Shown: positions 38,758 to 49,848, counted from the first letter of the stretch. The stretch: 64,000 bases of DNA from Mycolicibacterium komanii (GCF_001050035.1 NZ_CVTA01000065.1:124001-188000); one strand, 5' to 3'. Notes: a model not told the origin generated them from the sequence alone. Numbers and translations are program-made.

Positions 38758-39044
38758 GCTTGGCAACTCGTTTCTTCGGCGTCCGCACGCATCAGCGTGC
38801 CCGGGTTGTCGTGAATCCGTACCGACGGGGCTTTGCATGTCTTGCCGCTCGCCGGTACAAGGTGTCGTCTACTCACCTCCTACCGCGTCGGCGATGCTGG
38901 CGCGTCGATCTTGAGCGCCGGCCGTGAGTCATTCACGGGTGTTGCTGCCGACGGTAGCCGCGTTCACCCGGTAGTGCCAGTGAATCTCGGTACCTGTTTC
39001 CAGTTCTTCATCTACGTCTGATATACGGCCGGTCCGGACGGCCG
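38758..39044. other. 287-base gene-free region upstream of hpf
   Basis: No coding frame with support. A GCACGC/GCGTGC stem with four-base loop (38785-38800) lies near the hpf start, and the comF hairpin lies at the far end. GGAAAC and several purine-rich stretches occur, but no clear sigma factor or Zur box could be assigned. The length suggests a long leader or multiple promoters. Confidence 0.4.
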
Positions 39045-39045
39045 T
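39025..39045 (-). terminator. Hairpin after comF
   Basis: ACGGCCG (39025-39031) pairs with CGGCCGT (39039-39045) around GTCCGGA. It begins at the comF stop codon. It has no T tract on the minus strand, only TATAT after the stem. Confidence 0.5.
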
Positions 39046-39674
39046 CACGCGTTTGCCACAACCAGCACGGCCGCCACGCGAGCCCCAGTGGTGTGCAGCA
39101 CGCGAACGGATTCAGCGGCCGTCGCGCCGGTGGTCACGACGTCGTCGACGACGAGCACCTCGCCCGCCACGGCTCGCAGGACCTTGACCCGGCCGGCGAT
39201 GTTGCGTTGCCGATCGCCGGTGGATAGCCCGACCGAATCCGCCGCGAAGGCGCGCGTGCGCAACGCGGGGACGACGGCCACACCCGGCAGGTCGGTGACC
39301 GCCGCGCGGGCCATCCGCGTCACCGGGTCACCGCCGCGCCGGCGGGCCGAGGACCGGCGGGTCGGCGCGGGCACCAGCGTCAGCGGGGTGTCGACCAGGC
39401 CCCAGGTGAGCAGGTGCGCCAGACCGGTCCGCAGCGCGTCGGCCAGCGGCCGTATCAGGTCGGTGCGGCCGTGTTCCTTGAGCGCGATGACGGCTGACCG
39501 CCGCGGCCCCGCGTAACGGCCGAGCGAGAACACCGGCACGCCCGGGTCCAGGCGCGGCGACACAAGGCGCGGGTCCTCGGCCCTGACCGTCAGCGCCGTC
39601 GCGCAGGCCGCGCACCACCGCGTCGATGGCGCACCGCAGCCGCCGCACTGCCGCGGAAGCACGAGGTCGAGCAT
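39045..39674 (-). CDS. ComF-family phosphoribosyltransferase-like protein (Rv3242c-like)
   Basis: 209 residues. N-terminal zinc ribbon (CGGCGAPSTRWCAAC, near residue 10-25) and a C-terminal type I phosphoribosyltransferase fold with the PRPP loop VLVVDDVVTTGAT near residue 178. ComF proteins support DNA uptake or repair in other bacteria, but the enzymatic reaction is unknown and its role in mycobacteria is undefined. It lies 129 bases downstream of lpqB on the same strand. Confidence 0.88.
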   Translation of the reverse strand: MLDLVLPRQCGGCGAPSTRWCAACATALTVRAEDPRLVSPRLDPGVPVFSLGRYAGPRRSAVIALKEHGRTDLIRPLADALRTGLAHLLTWGLVDTPLTLVPAPTRRSSARRRGGDPVTRMARAAVTDLPGVAVVPALRTRAFAADSVGLSTGDRQRNIAGRVKVLRAVAGEVLVVDDVVTTGATAAESVRVLHTTGARVAAVLVVANA

Positions 39675-39803
39675 GCGGTCAGTGTGGCGGTGGTCGGTGA
39701 CATCCTCGCCGCGACCGGCCTCGGCGTACTCACCGAATTCTGCAGAGTGGTTGTCGCTCGACCGATTTCACAGCCCTGGCGCAGAAATCGGCGAACGGCG
39801 GAG

Positions 39804-41561
39804 TCAGCCCGGCAGGACCGGTTCGGCGCCCCGAACGAGCAACGGGCGCACCTCGGCCCACGCCGGATCGTCCTCGGCGACCGAGCCCGACAGCTGCACG
39901 ACCCCGCGGGCATCGGCGACGTACACCGTCGACGGGTTGGCCGCCACGGTGGTGACCGGCATCAGCAGGTTGCGGCTCGGGCCGTCTGAGTTGACGCCGT
40001 CGAGGTTGACGTACGACACCGGATGCTGCGGATCGGTTCGGCTGACCACGATGTCGTCGCCGGTGCGCCACGACAGCGACACCACGGTGTTGCGCAACCC
40101 GTATCCCAGCCGTCGCGGATAGGTCAGCGCGTAGCCCCCGCCCGGCGTCTGCTCAACACCGGCGAGGATCACCTGGCCCTCGATGACCAGCGCCGCGCGT
40201 GTGCCGTCGCGCGACAATTGCAATTCGGTGATCACGCCGGGGAACCTGCTCGACACCGGTGTGGAGTCGACCGGTATGCGCGCCGGCTGGTCCGACGCGT
40301 CCTGGATGACCCGCACGACGTTGTTGCCGTCGATCACCACCCACACCGCGTTGTCGAGCCCCCAGCTCGGACGCGACAGGCTTCTCGCGTCCAGCACCTG
40401 AGATGCGTTCCCGCCCAGCGCCCCCACCCACATCGTCGAGGACGTATCGGGTGCACCCGGCCGCAGCGTGACGATCGACGCGACCTCCTGCCCGCTGCGC
40501 GACACCGCCGCGGCGGTCTGGTTCGGCATCTGCCCGAACGGCCCCGGGACCCGCGGCGCCCGCTGACCGTCAAGGGCGACAAGGGAACCGCCGACCAACG
40601 CGTGCAGCCCGGCCGCAACGCCGGAGGCGGCCCCGGGGTCGGTGGCCGCGACGTCGGAGGTCTCCCAGCCGTCGGCGAACCGGTCGTCGAGGGCGGTGCC
40701 GTCGGCGTTGATCACGTACGGACCGTTGACGCCGGCGCGGAACAGGGTCCAGATGAGTTGCGCCGCAAGCAGTTGCCTGCTGTGCGGGTCGGTGGTCGAC
40801 AGGTTGTCCAGATCGATGCGGGCCCCGCCGTATCCGCGGCCGACGCCCATCTTGCCGCCGTCGGCGCGGGTGACCGGGCCGCGCAGCTTCAGCGGCGGGT
40901 CCAACAGGTTGCGGACGGTCTTGACCATCTCCGGTCGCGGCCCGGCGATGAGCTTGCTGACTAGTTCGGTGGCCAACTGGTCGGGGTCGGACACCGCGAC
41001 GTAGCGCGGGTCCGGCACGACGGTGCTGCCGGTGGGGTCGACGAAGTACAGCGTGTTGCGGCGATACGTGGCCTGGAACTGTTGCCAGTCGAGGAATACG
41101 CCGTTGGGCAGCTTGTCGATGCGCCAGCCGTCGGGCGTCTTGATCAGTTCAATCGGTCCGGGGTCGGGCAGCGCACCCTCCCCCGTCTCGAACACCCCCA
41201 TGTCCGACAGCGACCCCAGAATGTCGGCGCGCATGCTCACCGAGACCCGTTCCGGGCCACGGGTTTCGACGAAGACCACGTTGTCGATCAGCAAGGCGCT
41301 GCCCGCGTCATCCCAAGCCTGCGAGGCGGATTCGGTGAGGAACTGCCGCGCGGCCAGATGCCGGTTTGCGGGATCGGCTGTGGCCTTGAGGAATTCGCGC
41401 AGCAGCACGTCGGGATCCATGCCCGGCGTCGGCTTGGGCAGACTGGGCGGGGCGGGCCGGTCGACGGTTCCGATGGCCTGGGGTGACGACGAACTGGGCA
41501 CACCCGCACAACCCGTCAGGACCAAGGCCAGCAGGCACAGGGCCGCCAGCACGCTTCTCAC
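39804..41561 (-). CDS. lpqB: LpqB, lipoprotein partner of MtrB
   Basis: 585-residue lipoprotein. Signal peptide with lipobox LTGC (Cys18) at the N-terminus, GerMN-type domain (about 140-290), then a beta-propeller C-terminal half. It interacts with the extracellular domain of MtrB and modulates MtrA activation and cell division. GTG 41561 overlaps the mtrB stop (GTGA), as in other mycobacteria. Length agrees with M. tuberculosis (583). Confidence 0.95.
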   Translation of the reverse strand: MRSVLAALCLLALVLTGCAGVPSSSSPQAIGTVDRPAPPSLPKPTPGMDPDVLLREFLKATADPANRHLAARQFLTESASQAWDDAGSALLIDNVVFVETRGPERVSVSMRADILGSLSDMGVFETGEGALPDPGPIELIKTPDGWRIDKLPNGVFLDWQQFQATYRRNTLYFVDPTGSTVVPDPRYVAVSDPDQLATELVSKLIAGPRPEMVKTVRNLLDPPLKLRGPVTRADGGKMGVGRGYGGARIDLDNLSTTDPHSRQLLAAQLIWTLFRAGVNGPYVINADGTALDDRFADGWETSDVAATDPGAASGVAAGLHALVGGSLVALDGQRAPRVPGPFGQMPNQTAAAVSRSGQEVASIVTLRPGAPDTSSTMWVGALGGNASQVLDARSLSRPSWGLDNAVWVVIDGNNVVRVIQDASDQPARIPVDSTPVSSRFPGVITELQLSRDGTRAALVIEGQVILAGVEQTPGGGYALTYPRRLGYGLRNTVVSLSWRTGDDIVVSRTDPQHPVSYVNLDGVNSDGPSRNLLMPVTTVAANPSTVYVADARGVVQLSGSVAEDDPAWAEVRPLLVRGAEPVLPG

Positions 41562-43204
41562 ACGGACTCCTGCGCGGGCTCGCGATCGCGATTGCGGGGC
41601 GGAGGTTCGTCCGGCGCAACGGGTTTCAACGGCAGCGGGCTGGTCGTCACCTTGTGCCCGCGCACTAGCGGCAACGTCAGGCGGAAGCAGGCGCCCTTGC
41701 CGGGCTCGCCCCACGCCTCGAGTCTGCCCTGGTGCAGACGGGCGTCTTCGATGCTGATCGCCAGGCCCAGGCCGGTGCCACCCGAACGCCGCACCCGCGA
41801 CGGATCCGACCGCCAGAATCGGCTGAACACCAGCTTCTCCTCGCCGGGCCGCAGCCCCACCCCGTAGTCGCGGACGGTGACGGCGACGGTGTCGTCGTCG
41901 ACGGCCATCCGGATGCGCACCGGTTTGTGTTCAGCGTGATCGATGGCGTTGGCGATCAGGTTGCGCAGAATGCGCTCGACCCGGCGCGGGTCGACCTCGG
42001 CGATGACCTCCTTGGTGGGCATGTCGACGATGAGCTCGACCTCGGCGTCGGCCGCGAGGTGTCCGACGTTGTCCAGCGCGCTCTGCACCGTCGAGCGCAG
42101 ATCCAGCGACTCGACCGACAGTTCGGCGACACCGGCGTCGTGGCGGGAGATCTCGAGCAGGTCGTTGAGCAGCGTCTCGAACCGGTCGAGCTCGTTGACC
42201 ATCAGCTCGGTGGACCGGCGCAGCGCCGGGTCGAGGTCCTCGCTGTGGTCGTAGATCAGGTCGGCCGCCATGCGCACCGTCGTCAACGGTGTGCGCAGTT
42301 CGTGGCTGACGTCGGAGGTGAACCGCCGCTGCAGGTTGCCGAACTCCTCGAGCTGGGTGATCTGGCGGTGCAGGCTCTCGGCCATGTCGTTGAACGAAAC
42401 GGCCAGGCGGGCCATGTCGTCCTCGCCGCGCACCGGCATGCGCTCGGTGAGGTGCCCTTCGGCGAATCGCTCGGCGATGCGTGACGCCGACCGCACCGGA
42501 AGCACAATCTGGCGCGCCACCAACAGCGCGATCGCGGCGAGCAGGCCGAGCAGGACCACGCCGCCGGTCGCCATCGTCCCCCGGACCAGCGCGATCGTGG
42601 ACTCCTCGTTGTTCAAGGGAAAGATCAGGTACAGCTCGAGATTCGTCACCGGCGACGATGTGGGGCTGCCGACGATGAGCGCGGGTCCGGAGAAGCCGTC
42701 GGTGTTCACGGTCGCGTACTGGTAGCTGACCTGACCGGCCTTGACGAACTCGCGCAGCGTGTTGGGCACCTGCTGGACGGGTCCGGCCGCCGTCGCCGCG
42801 CGGGGCCCGTCGCCAGGCACCACCAGAACCGCGTCGAACGTGCCCGCCAGGCCCGGTTCGGCGTCGGCGCTGCGGTCGATCAGCGTGTTGCGCGCCAACT
42901 GCAGGCTGCTGTCGAGCGAGCGGGTCTCCTCACCGCCGACGATGCCGCTGACCGTGGTGCGCGCGCGGTCGATCTGTTCGGTGGCCGCGCGCACCTTGAC
43001 CTCGAGGATGCGGTCGGTGATCTGGCTGGTCAGCACGAAGCCGAGCACGAGGATGACGGCCAGCGACAGCCCCAACGTCAACGAGACGACGCGCAGCTGC
43101 AGAGACCGCCGCCAGGCGAGGCTGATCGCCCGCCCCAACGCGCCCAGTCCGCGCACCAACGGAGCCGAACGACGATGGATGCGTCGCCTGGAACTGAAGA
43201 TCAC
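41558..43204 (-). CDS. mtrB: MtrB sensor histidine kinase
   Basis: 548 residues: membrane helices at about 38-60 and 207-230 enclosing an extracytoplasmic domain, HAMP (about 230-285), HisKA with His301 in [11 protein letters not shown], and HATPase with [21 protein letters not shown] and [10 protein letters not shown]. It phosphorylates MtrA, coordinating DNA replication, division and cell wall metabolism. GTG start at 43204. 71 bases separate it from mtrA and its stop overlaps lpqB. Confidence 0.97.
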   Translation of the reverse strand: MIFSSRRRIHRRSAPLVRGLGALGRAISLAWRRSLQLRVVSLTLGLSLAVILVLGFVLTSQITDRILEVKVRAATEQIDRARTTVSGIVGGEETRSLDSSLQLARNTLIDRSADAEPGLAGTFDAVLVVPGDGPRAATAAGPVQQVPNTLREFVKAGQVSYQYATVNTDGFSGPALIVGSPTSSPVTNLELYLIFPLNNEESTIALVRGTMATGGVVLLGLLAAIALLVARQIVLPVRSASRIAERFAEGHLTERMPVRGEDDMARLAVSFNDMAESLHRQITQLEEFGNLQRRFTSDVSHELRTPLTTVRMAADLIYDHSEDLDPALRRSTELMVNELDRFETLLNDLLEISRHDAGVAELSVESLDLRSTVQSALDNVGHLAADAEVELIVDMPTKEVIAEVDPRRVERILRNLIANAIDHAEHKPVRIRMAVDDDTVAVTVRDYGVGLRPGEEKLVFSRFWRSDPSRVRRSGGTGLGLAISIEDARLHQGRLEAWGEPGKGACFRLTLPLVRGHKVTTSPLPLKPVAPDEPPPRNRDREPAQESV

Positions 43205-43275
43205 GGCGCCCGCCGGGTGGTCAACACGGCGACCGCCGTGCGGTCGAGATCACGACCACGGCCGAGCCGTGCCTG

Positions 43276-43962
43276 TCACGGGGGTCCGGCCTTGTATCCC
43301 ACTCCTCGAACGGTGAGCACCACCTGGGGGTTCTCCGGGTCCTTCTCGACCTTCGCCCGCAGCCGCTGGACATGCACGTTCACCAAACGGGTGTCCGCGG
43401 GGTGCCGATAACCCCACACCTGTTCGAGCAGCACATCTCGAGTAAACACCTGGCGTGGTTTGCGCGCCAACGCCACCAACAGGTCGAACTCCAGCGGGGT
43501 CAGCGAGATCTGCTCGCCCTGGCGGGTGACCTTATGCGCGGGCACGTCGATGTCGACGTCGCCGATGGAGAGCATCTCGGCCGGCTCGTCCTCGTTGCGC
43601 CGCAACCTCGCTCGAACGCGCGCGACGAGTTCCTTGGGCTTGAACGGCTTCATCACGTAGTCGTCGGCGCCGGACTCCAGGCCCAGCACCACGTCGACCG
43701 TGTCGGTCTTGGCGGTCAGCATGACGATCGGCACGCCGGAATCCGCGCGGAGCACCCGGCAGACGTCGATGCCGTTCATACCGGGCAGCATCAGGTCCAG
43801 CAGCACCAGATCGGGCCGCAGTTCGCGGACCGCGGTCAGCGCTTGGGTGCCGTCACCGATGACCGCGGTGTCGAAACCTTCCCCCCGCAGCACGATGGTG
43901 AGCATCTCGGCGAGCGACGGGTCATCGTCGACAACCAGAATCCTTTGCCTCATGGAGTCCAT
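43276..43962 (-). CDS. mtrA: MtrA response regulator
   Basis: 228-residue OmpR-type regulator. Phospho-acceptor Asp56 in VLLDLMLPG, acid pocket VVDDDP (12-14), switch Lys in MKPFKPKEL, and winged helix C-terminal domain ending VLTVRGVGYKAGPP. Controls oriC, dnaA, rpf and cell wall genes in mycobacteria and is essential in M. tuberculosis. The sequence is nearly identical to the M. tuberculosis protein in my memory. ATG 43962 gives the known length; a second ATG follows three codons later. Confidence 0.98.
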   Translation of the reverse strand: MDSMRQRILVVDDDPSLAEMLTIVLRGEGFDTAVIGDGTQALTAVRELRPDLVLLDLMLPGMNGIDVCRVLRADSGVPIVMLTAKTDTVDVVLGLESGADDYVMKPFKPKELVARVRARLRRNEDEPAEMLSIGDVDIDVPAHKVTRQGEQISLTPLEFDLLVALARKPRQVFTRDVLLEQVWGYRHPADTRLVNVHVQRLRAKVEKDPENPQVVLTVRGVGYKAGPP

Positions 43963-44041
43963 GGTGTCACCGAATTGCGATAAACCCCGGCTACCACACG
44001 GCGCGTTTCGCGTGTTGACCGGCGAATGTGCCCGAACGGGC

Positions 44042-44674
44042 CTACCGAGCGTCCAGTTCGGCGGCCAGGGCCGCGGCGTCGACGTCGGGTCCCGCCACCG
44101 TCCACGGGCCGCACCAGTGCGCAGCGGCCAGCGCCGCGTAGACGTCGGAGGTCCGTTGCTGCAGCCCGCCGTCACGCTCGTAGGCGTCCTTGGCCCGGTC
44201 GGCCTCGGTGTTGGCGCGGTGCTCGGCGCGCTGGGCGGCCAGTTCCGTGGGGACGGCGAGCAGAACCTGAGCGTCCGGTCGCGGGAGCGCGAGACGTTCG
44301 TACTCCAGGACGCGCACCCACTCGACGACCTCACCGTCGGCGTCCTGGTGCAGCCGGGCGGCGCTGTAGGCGGCGTTGGACGCGACGTAGCGGTCGAGGA
44401 TGACGACGTCGTACGCGGCCCGCAGGTGTTCGATCTCGGCCTTGGCACGCGCACGGTCGAGCGCGAACAGCACGGCCATCGCGTAGACCGAGTCGGCCAG
44501 GTCGCCGTGCGAACCGTGCAGCGCCTCGGCGGCCACGTCGGCCTCCACGGACTGGCCGTAGCGCGGGAACGCCAGGCTGGTCACCGTCCTGCCGTGGGCC
44601 TCGAACGCGGTTCGCAACCCGTTGGTCAGCGTGCGTTTGCCCGCACCGTCGACGCCTTCGATGACCATCAGCAC
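44042..44674 (-). CDS. tmk: Thymidylate kinase
   Basis: 210 residues. P-loop EGVDGAGKRTL near residue 6-16, DR motif in ILDRYVASNAAYSA near 95 and the basic LID region. Makes dTDP from dTMP. GTG 44674 sits 7 bases after a TAGTCT -10. First gene of the tmk-mtrA-mtrB-lpqB run; in M. tuberculosis sahH directly precedes it, but here three other genes are inserted between them. Confidence 0.95.
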   Translation of the reverse strand: MLMVIEGVDGAGKRTLTNGLRTAFEAHGRTVTSLAFPRYGQSVEADVAAEALHGSHGDLADSVYAMAVLFALDRARAKAEIEHLRAAYDVVILDRYVASNAAYSAARLHQDADGEVVEWVRVLEYERLALPRPDAQVLLAVPTELAAQRAEHRANTEADRAKDAYERDGGLQQRTSDVYAALAAAHWCGPWTVAGPDVDAAALAAELDAR

Positions 44675-44681
44675 GGCTGTG

Positions 44682-44687
44682 AGACTA
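44682..44687 (-). promoter_or_regulatory. -10 (TAGTCT) of leaderless promoter, tmk
   Basis: Minus-strand TAGTCT, 7 bases before GTG 44674. Confidence 0.5.
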
Positions 44688-44796
44688 GCTTGCCGCTCCC
44701 TTCGGGTTTCCTGTGTAACCGCTTGGGACGGCGTGCGGCGCGAGCGGGGCGGCAACAGACTGACAAACAACGCAAACCACCCCAGGAGTCATCGCG

Positions 44797-45168
44797 ATGC
44801 CCAACATCCGCAGGTCAGTCCGCCTATCGCTAGCCACCCTAGCCGGGGCGGCCGGAGCCGCAGCGCTCCTCGCCGCCCCTCTCGCCCAGGCCGACGCCAA
44901 TTCCGATGCGGGACCGGCGAATTGCTCCACTGCCGATCTAGAAGGCGTGCGTGCCGGCGTCGACGCGTCGACGTCGGCGTACCTGTTCACCCATCCCGAC
45001 CTGAACTCGTACATGAGCACGCTGCATGGTCTTTCGCGTGAGCAGGTCGCCGAGCGCGTGACGACCTACATGGCCGACCATCCGCAGGAGAGTGCCGAGA
45101 TGGCCGGAATCCGCCAGCCACTCGTCGATCTCAAGAACCACTGCGGCGCAACCGCCGTGCCCGGATAG
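44797..45168 (+). CDS. Secreted hemophore-like (haem-binding MHB) protein
   Basis: 123 residues with an Ala-rich signal peptide cleaved near LAQADA (about 32). The mature helical protein has two cysteines (43 and 116) and the hydrophobic/Tyr pattern of the mycobacterial haem-binding family (Rv0203-type). Family members scavenge haem outside the cell. GAGT-type ribosome site; it is divergent from tmk and convergent with the lipase, whose stop is 6 bases away. Part of a three-gene insertion relative to M. tuberculosis. Confidence 0.82.
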   Translation: MPNIRRSVRLSLATLAGAAGAAALLAAPLAQADANSDAGPANCSTADLEGVRAGVDASTSAYLFTHPDLNSYMSTLHGLSREQVAERVTTYMADHPQESAEMAGIRQPLVDLKNHCGATAVPG

Positions 45169-45174
45169 ATCGCG

Positions 45175-46485
45175 TCAGAAGCGTCCGCAGTTGGGTGTGG
45201 TCGGCACGCCCTTGAACCGGTCCGCGATCCACTGCATGGCCGGTTCGCCGTCGACCAGCATCGGCAGGCCGTGGTTGACCATCGCTTTGTTGAGGAACGG
45301 CGGCTGCTCGTTGGTGCGTGCCTCGACGTCGGCGCCCTGGGCGCACCAGTCGCGGCCCATCTGCATCGCCGGCGCCCACGGGACCAGCGGGTCGTATCGG
45401 TTGGCGTTGATCAGCACGGGCGCATTGGGTTTCATGCGACCCAGCTTCTGCTCATCGAACAGCGACGTGAACGGCTCCTGTTCGACGAGATGAAAAATGT
45501 CCTGATTGAAGTACGGCTGCAGGTGCCGGAACATGAACTTGGTTAGCGTCTCGGCGACGCACTGGTCCTGCACCTTGTAGAGCAGGTCGGTGCCGCGCGG
45601 GGTCAGCGTCGCCCGGATGGCCGCCTCGTGTTCGGGGTATGCCGCGATCACGCCGTTCAGCGCATAACCCACGGCGCCGATCAGCATGCTGCCGTCGATG
45701 AACGGGAACAGCGCCTTCAGGTCGGCGGGCGGCGCACCGGCATAAGAGCCGACCACGTTGAGTTCCGGGGCGTACGACTCGGCCATCTCGGCTGCCGACG
45801 CCGCGGCGCCCCCGCCCTGCGAGTAACCCCAGAACGCCAGCGGACCGTCCGGCGTCAGCGAGGTATCGGGCAGGTTCTTCGCGGCGCGGGCGGCGTCGAG
45901 CATCGCATGCCCCTGGGAAACTCGGTTCGCATAAGTGTGCAGCCCCGGGGTGCCCAGACCCTCGTAATCGGTCATGACGATCGCGAAACCGCGCGCGACC
46001 ATCGTCGCGACGAAGAGCTCCTCGTAGTTGAACGCGAGGTCGAGGTACGGCGACCAGTGGATGCCTTGGTTGAACTGCCGCGACGGCGCACACTGGTCGC
46101 CCTGACCCTGGGTGCCCGGGCCGTAGACGATCAGCGGGCGTGGCCCGCCGAACGGCCACGGCGCGTGCGGTTCGAAGTACGTGCCGGTGACGACGTCCGG
46201 ATTTCCGCGAGCGTCGTTGCTGCGGTACATGATTCGCGTGCCTTCGGCCATGATCATGCCGAGTTCGCCGGACGGTTCGAGCACCAGCCGCGACGGCTCC
46301 GTCCGGACCAGGTCGCCAGGCTTGCCCGGCGGCAACGGGTCCGGCGGCGTGTAGAACGCCTGGTATTCGTCCTCGTTGAAGATGGGGTTGTGATCGTCGA
46401 TGGTCGGGTCGTCGGCGGATGCCGGCGGCGAGATTCCGACAACGGAGATCATGAGGGCAAACGCGATTCCGAGGATGCGGCCCAC
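45175..46485 (-). CDS. Secretory lipase (LIP family)
   Basis: 436 residues with a signal peptide (cleavage near PASADD). Alpha/beta hydrolase with nucleophile motif GYSQGG near residue 225; the conserved opening PGDLVRTEPS and the segments TDYEGLG, RYDPLVPW (catalytic Asp) and NHGLPML (catalytic His) fit the fungal/actinobacterial secretory lipase family. Likely hydrolyses extracellular triglycerides or esters. GTG 46485 lies 7 bases after a TAACGT -10. Confidence 0.88.
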   Translation of the reverse strand: MGRILGIAFALMISVVGISPPASADDPTIDDHNPIFNEDEYQAFYTPPDPLPPGKPGDLVRTEPSRLVLEPSGELGMIMAEGTRIMYRSNDARGNPDVVTGTYFEPHAPWPFGGPRPLIVYGPGTQGQGDQCAPSRQFNQGIHWSPYLDLAFNYEELFVATMVARGFAIVMTDYEGLGTPGLHTYANRVSQGHAMLDAARAAKNLPDTSLTPDGPLAFWGYSQGGGAAASAAEMAESYAPELNVVGSYAGAPPADLKALFPFIDGSMLIGAVGYALNGVIAAYPEHEAAIRATLTPRGTDLLYKVQDQCVAETLTKFMFRHLQPYFNQDIFHLVEQEPFTSLFDEQKLGRMKPNAPVLINANRYDPLVPWAPAMQMGRDWCAQGADVEARTNEQPPFLNKAMVNHGLPMLVDGEPAMQWIADRFKGVPTTPNCGRF

Positions 46486-46492
46486 CGGTCGG

Positions 46493-46498
46493 ACGTTA
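46493..46498 (-). promoter_or_regulatory. -10 (TAACGT) of leaderless promoter, lipase gene
   Basis: Minus-strand TAACGT, 7 bases before GTG 46485. Confidence 0.5.
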
Positions 46499-46617
46499 GC
46501 AACGAAACTGGTTCCATGAGGCCCGTTTCCGCCTCAACCCGTCGTGTGACCGATGAGTTCGGGCGTCGATGCGAGTCTGTTTCGCCGAACCCATTCGTTA
46601 TCGAGGAGGCAGACGCC

Positions 46618-47304
46618 ATGACGACGCATCAGGTCGGAACGCGCGAACAGTGGCGCGCGGCCTACGAACAACAGCTCGCCCAGGAGAAGGAGCTGACCCG
46701 AAGGGCCGCCGAGCTCGCCGAGCAGCGACAGGCGCTGCCGTGGGTGCGGGTCGACAAGCCGTACGAGTTCGACACCACGTCCGGGCGGCGCACGCTCGCC
46801 GAACTGTTCGACGGCCGATCACAGTTGATCGTGCGGCACTTCATGCACGGGCCGAACACGCCGGAGGGCTGCCCGGGCTGCACCTTCGAGACCGACAACC
46901 TGGTCGGCGCGGTGCCGCATCTGGCGCACAGGGACGTGACCTTCATCCTGTCGTCGCGCTCGCCGCTCCCGGTGCTGGGCGCCTACAAGCAGCGGATGGG
47001 CTGGGACATCGAGTGGGTGTCCTCAGGCGGCAGCGACTTCGACGCCGACTTCTTCGGCTACATGCATGTCCCGACGCCGCGACGCGACTTCGGCAGGGGC
47101 AGCGGCAGCATGCTCGACGTCATGGAGCTGATGGCGCTCAGTTGCTTCGCCCTGGAGGACGGCGTGGTCTACCACACCTACTCGACCTACGACCGCGGCA
47201 CCGAAGCACTGAACGCGACATGGCAGCTGTTGGACCGTGCCCCCAAGGGCCGCGGCGAGGATTTCTCCGACTGGCCCCGCAAACGCGACGAGTACCCGTC
47301 GTAG
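46618..47304 (+). CDS. DUF899 thioredoxin-like protein
   Basis: 228 residues of the DUF899 family: DGRSQLIVRHFMHGP, then CPGCTFETDNL near residue 85, VTFILSSRSPL and RMGWDIEWVSSGGSDFD. The fold is thioredoxin-like and the CxxC could be redox active, but no reaction is known to me. ATG 46618 follows GAGGAGG by 8 bases; the frame is open for a long way upstream on the antisense of the lipase and is not coding there. The gene is followed by a long hairpin shared with the convergent sahH. Confidence 0.85.
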   Translation: MTTHQVGTREQWRAAYEQQLAQEKELTRRAAELAEQRQALPWVRVDKPYEFDTTSGRRTLAELFDGRSQLIVRHFMHGPNTPEGCPGCTFETDNLVGAVPHLAHRDVTFILSSRSPLPVLGAYKQRMGWDIEWVSSGGSDFDADFFGYMHVPTPRRDFGRGSGSMLDVMELMALSCFALEDGVVYHTYSTYDRGTEALNATWQLLDRAPKGRGEDFSDWPRKRDEYPS

Positions 47305-47314
47305 CCCGCTAACG

Positions 47315-47370
47315 CGAAACTGCGGAGAGATCGCAGAATTCGTGGGAATCGCGATCTCCCCGCAGTTGCG
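47315..47370. terminator. Long hairpin between convergent DUF899 and sahH genes
   Basis: Arms of 20 bases (47315-47334 and 47351-47370) match at 18 positions around a 16-base loop. It starts 11 bases after one stop codon and ends 13 bases before the other. No T tract; probable bidirectional terminator of the kind seen elsewhere in this window. Confidence 0.75.
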
Positions 47371-47382
47371 GTGAGGACGTGA

Positions 47383-48840
<1,458 letters not shown>

Positions 48841-48873
48841 ATAGAGCCCCTTTTCTTAGTTCATTGCCTATGA

Positions 48874-48889
48874 GCGCACAGATGTGCGC
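48874..48889 (-). promoter_or_regulatory. Palindrome in sahH upstream region
   Basis: GCGCACA (48874-48880) and TGTGCGC (48883-48889) separated by two bases, about 35-50 bases before the sahH start. Two GATGTC repeats flank it further upstream. It could be an operator or an RNA stem; no known riboswitch fold was recognised. Confidence 0.45.
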
Positions 48890-48973
48890 ACGGCGACATC
48901 TGAGTAGACATCCATAGCCTGCGGGCTCGCGGGACAGGCGCGTGCGGTTGAACCAGCCGTGGCGCTCTGACAG

Positions 48974-49600
48974 CTAAGGAATATCGATAACACCGTAGCG
49001 TTCGGCGAACGGCGTCATCAATCGGGCCAGGTCACGCGCCACGTCATGGTCGGCTTCTGGCGGCATCGAGACATAACTCATCGCGAGTCGGACGATGGCC
49101 CTGGCCAGCACTCCGGCGTCCTCCTCGCTGGCCTTCACCCAGCTGTCGATGAACGTTTGCGTCAGCCGCTGGCTGCAATGGGTGATGATCGGCCCGCTGT
49201 CGGTGGTGATGAGCTGCAACAGGTCCGGTTTGGCCTCACCCGTCAGCAACGAGATCACTAGCGGGTCGGCGGCGGACTCGGTGAAGAAGTCGCGGAAGCC
49301 CTGGCTGAACGCCGCGAAGACGTCGCCGACGTTGCCTTCGATGGCGTCGTCGATCTGGTCGACCAGCCGGTCAGCCAACCGCACGGCGTACGCCTGGGCC
49401 AGGCCCTGCCGCGAGCCGAACTCGTTGTAGATGGTCTGGCGGCTGATGCCGGCGGCCTTGGCGACGTCGGACAGGGTGATCGCCGACCAGTCGCGGGTGA
49501 GCAGCAGTTCGCGCATCCCATCCAGGATGGAATCGCGCAGCAACACCCTCGACGCCTCGGCGTAGGGGATGCGCTGCGCGGTCCGGCGCGGGCTGTTCAC
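48974..49600 (-). CDS. TetR-family regulator of the alkB cluster (Rv3249c/AlkX-like)
   Basis: 208 residues. Helix-turn-helix at about 45-65 (ITLSDVAKAAGISRQTIYNEF). It is the last gene of the alkB-rubA-rubB-tetR series, and homologues at this position are thought to repress alkane hydroxylase genes. GTG 49600 lies 7 bases behind a TAACGT -10, so the regulator may also be expressed from its own leaderless promoter. Its likely target is the palindrome overlapping the alkB -35. Confidence 0.88.
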   Translation of the reverse strand: MNSPRRTAQRIPYAEASRVLLRDSILDGMRELLLTRDWSAITLSDVAKAAGISRQTIYNEFGSRQGLAQAYAVRLADRLVDQIDDAIEGNVGDVFAAFSQGFRDFFTESAADPLVISLLTGEAKPDLLQLITTDSGPIITHCSQRLTQTFIDSWVKASEEDAGVLARAIVRLAMSYVSMPPEADHDVARDLARLMTPFAERYGVIDIP

Positions 49601-49607
49601 ACGCGCG

Positions 49608-49613
49608 ACGTTA
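49608..49613 (-). promoter_or_regulatory. -10 (TAACGT) of leaderless promoter, tetR
   Basis: Minus-strand TAACGT, 7 bases before GTG 49600. Confidence 0.45.
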
Positions 49614-49647
49614 GTCTTTCCCGTCGCTTCGCTCGCCCAGAGCGTCG

Positions 49648-49827
49648 TCACGAACGGGCGACCTCGACCATCTCGAAGTCGGACTTGGCCGCGCCGCAGT
49701 CCGGGCAACTCCAGTCGTCGGGGATGTCGTCCCACCGCGTGCCGGGGGCGATACCGTCCTCCGGCCAGCCCTTCTCCTCGTCGTACTCGAATCCGCACTG
49801 CACGCAGACGAACAGTTTGTAGTCCAT
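49648..49827 (-). CDS. rubB: Rubredoxin (RubB type)
   Basis: 59-residue one-iron rubredoxin: [19 protein letters not shown] and the second pair [12 protein letters not shown] provide the four Cys ligands. Carries electrons from rubredoxin reductase to AlkB. ATG 49827 sits behind AAGGAG; a GTG one codon earlier is too close to the ribosome site. It is separated from the first rubredoxin by a 77-base gap containing a large hairpin. Confidence 0.94.
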   Translation of the reverse strand: MDYKLFVCVQCGFEYDEEKGWPEDGIAPGTRWDDIPDDWSCPDCGAAKSDFEMVEVARS

Positions 49828-49848
49828 CACTTCTCCTTGTTCTCTTCA

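Noticed and set aside
48841..48973. SAH riboswitch upstream of sahH
   Set aside because: No match to the known SAH riboswitch architecture could be drawn by eye; only a short palindrome is present.
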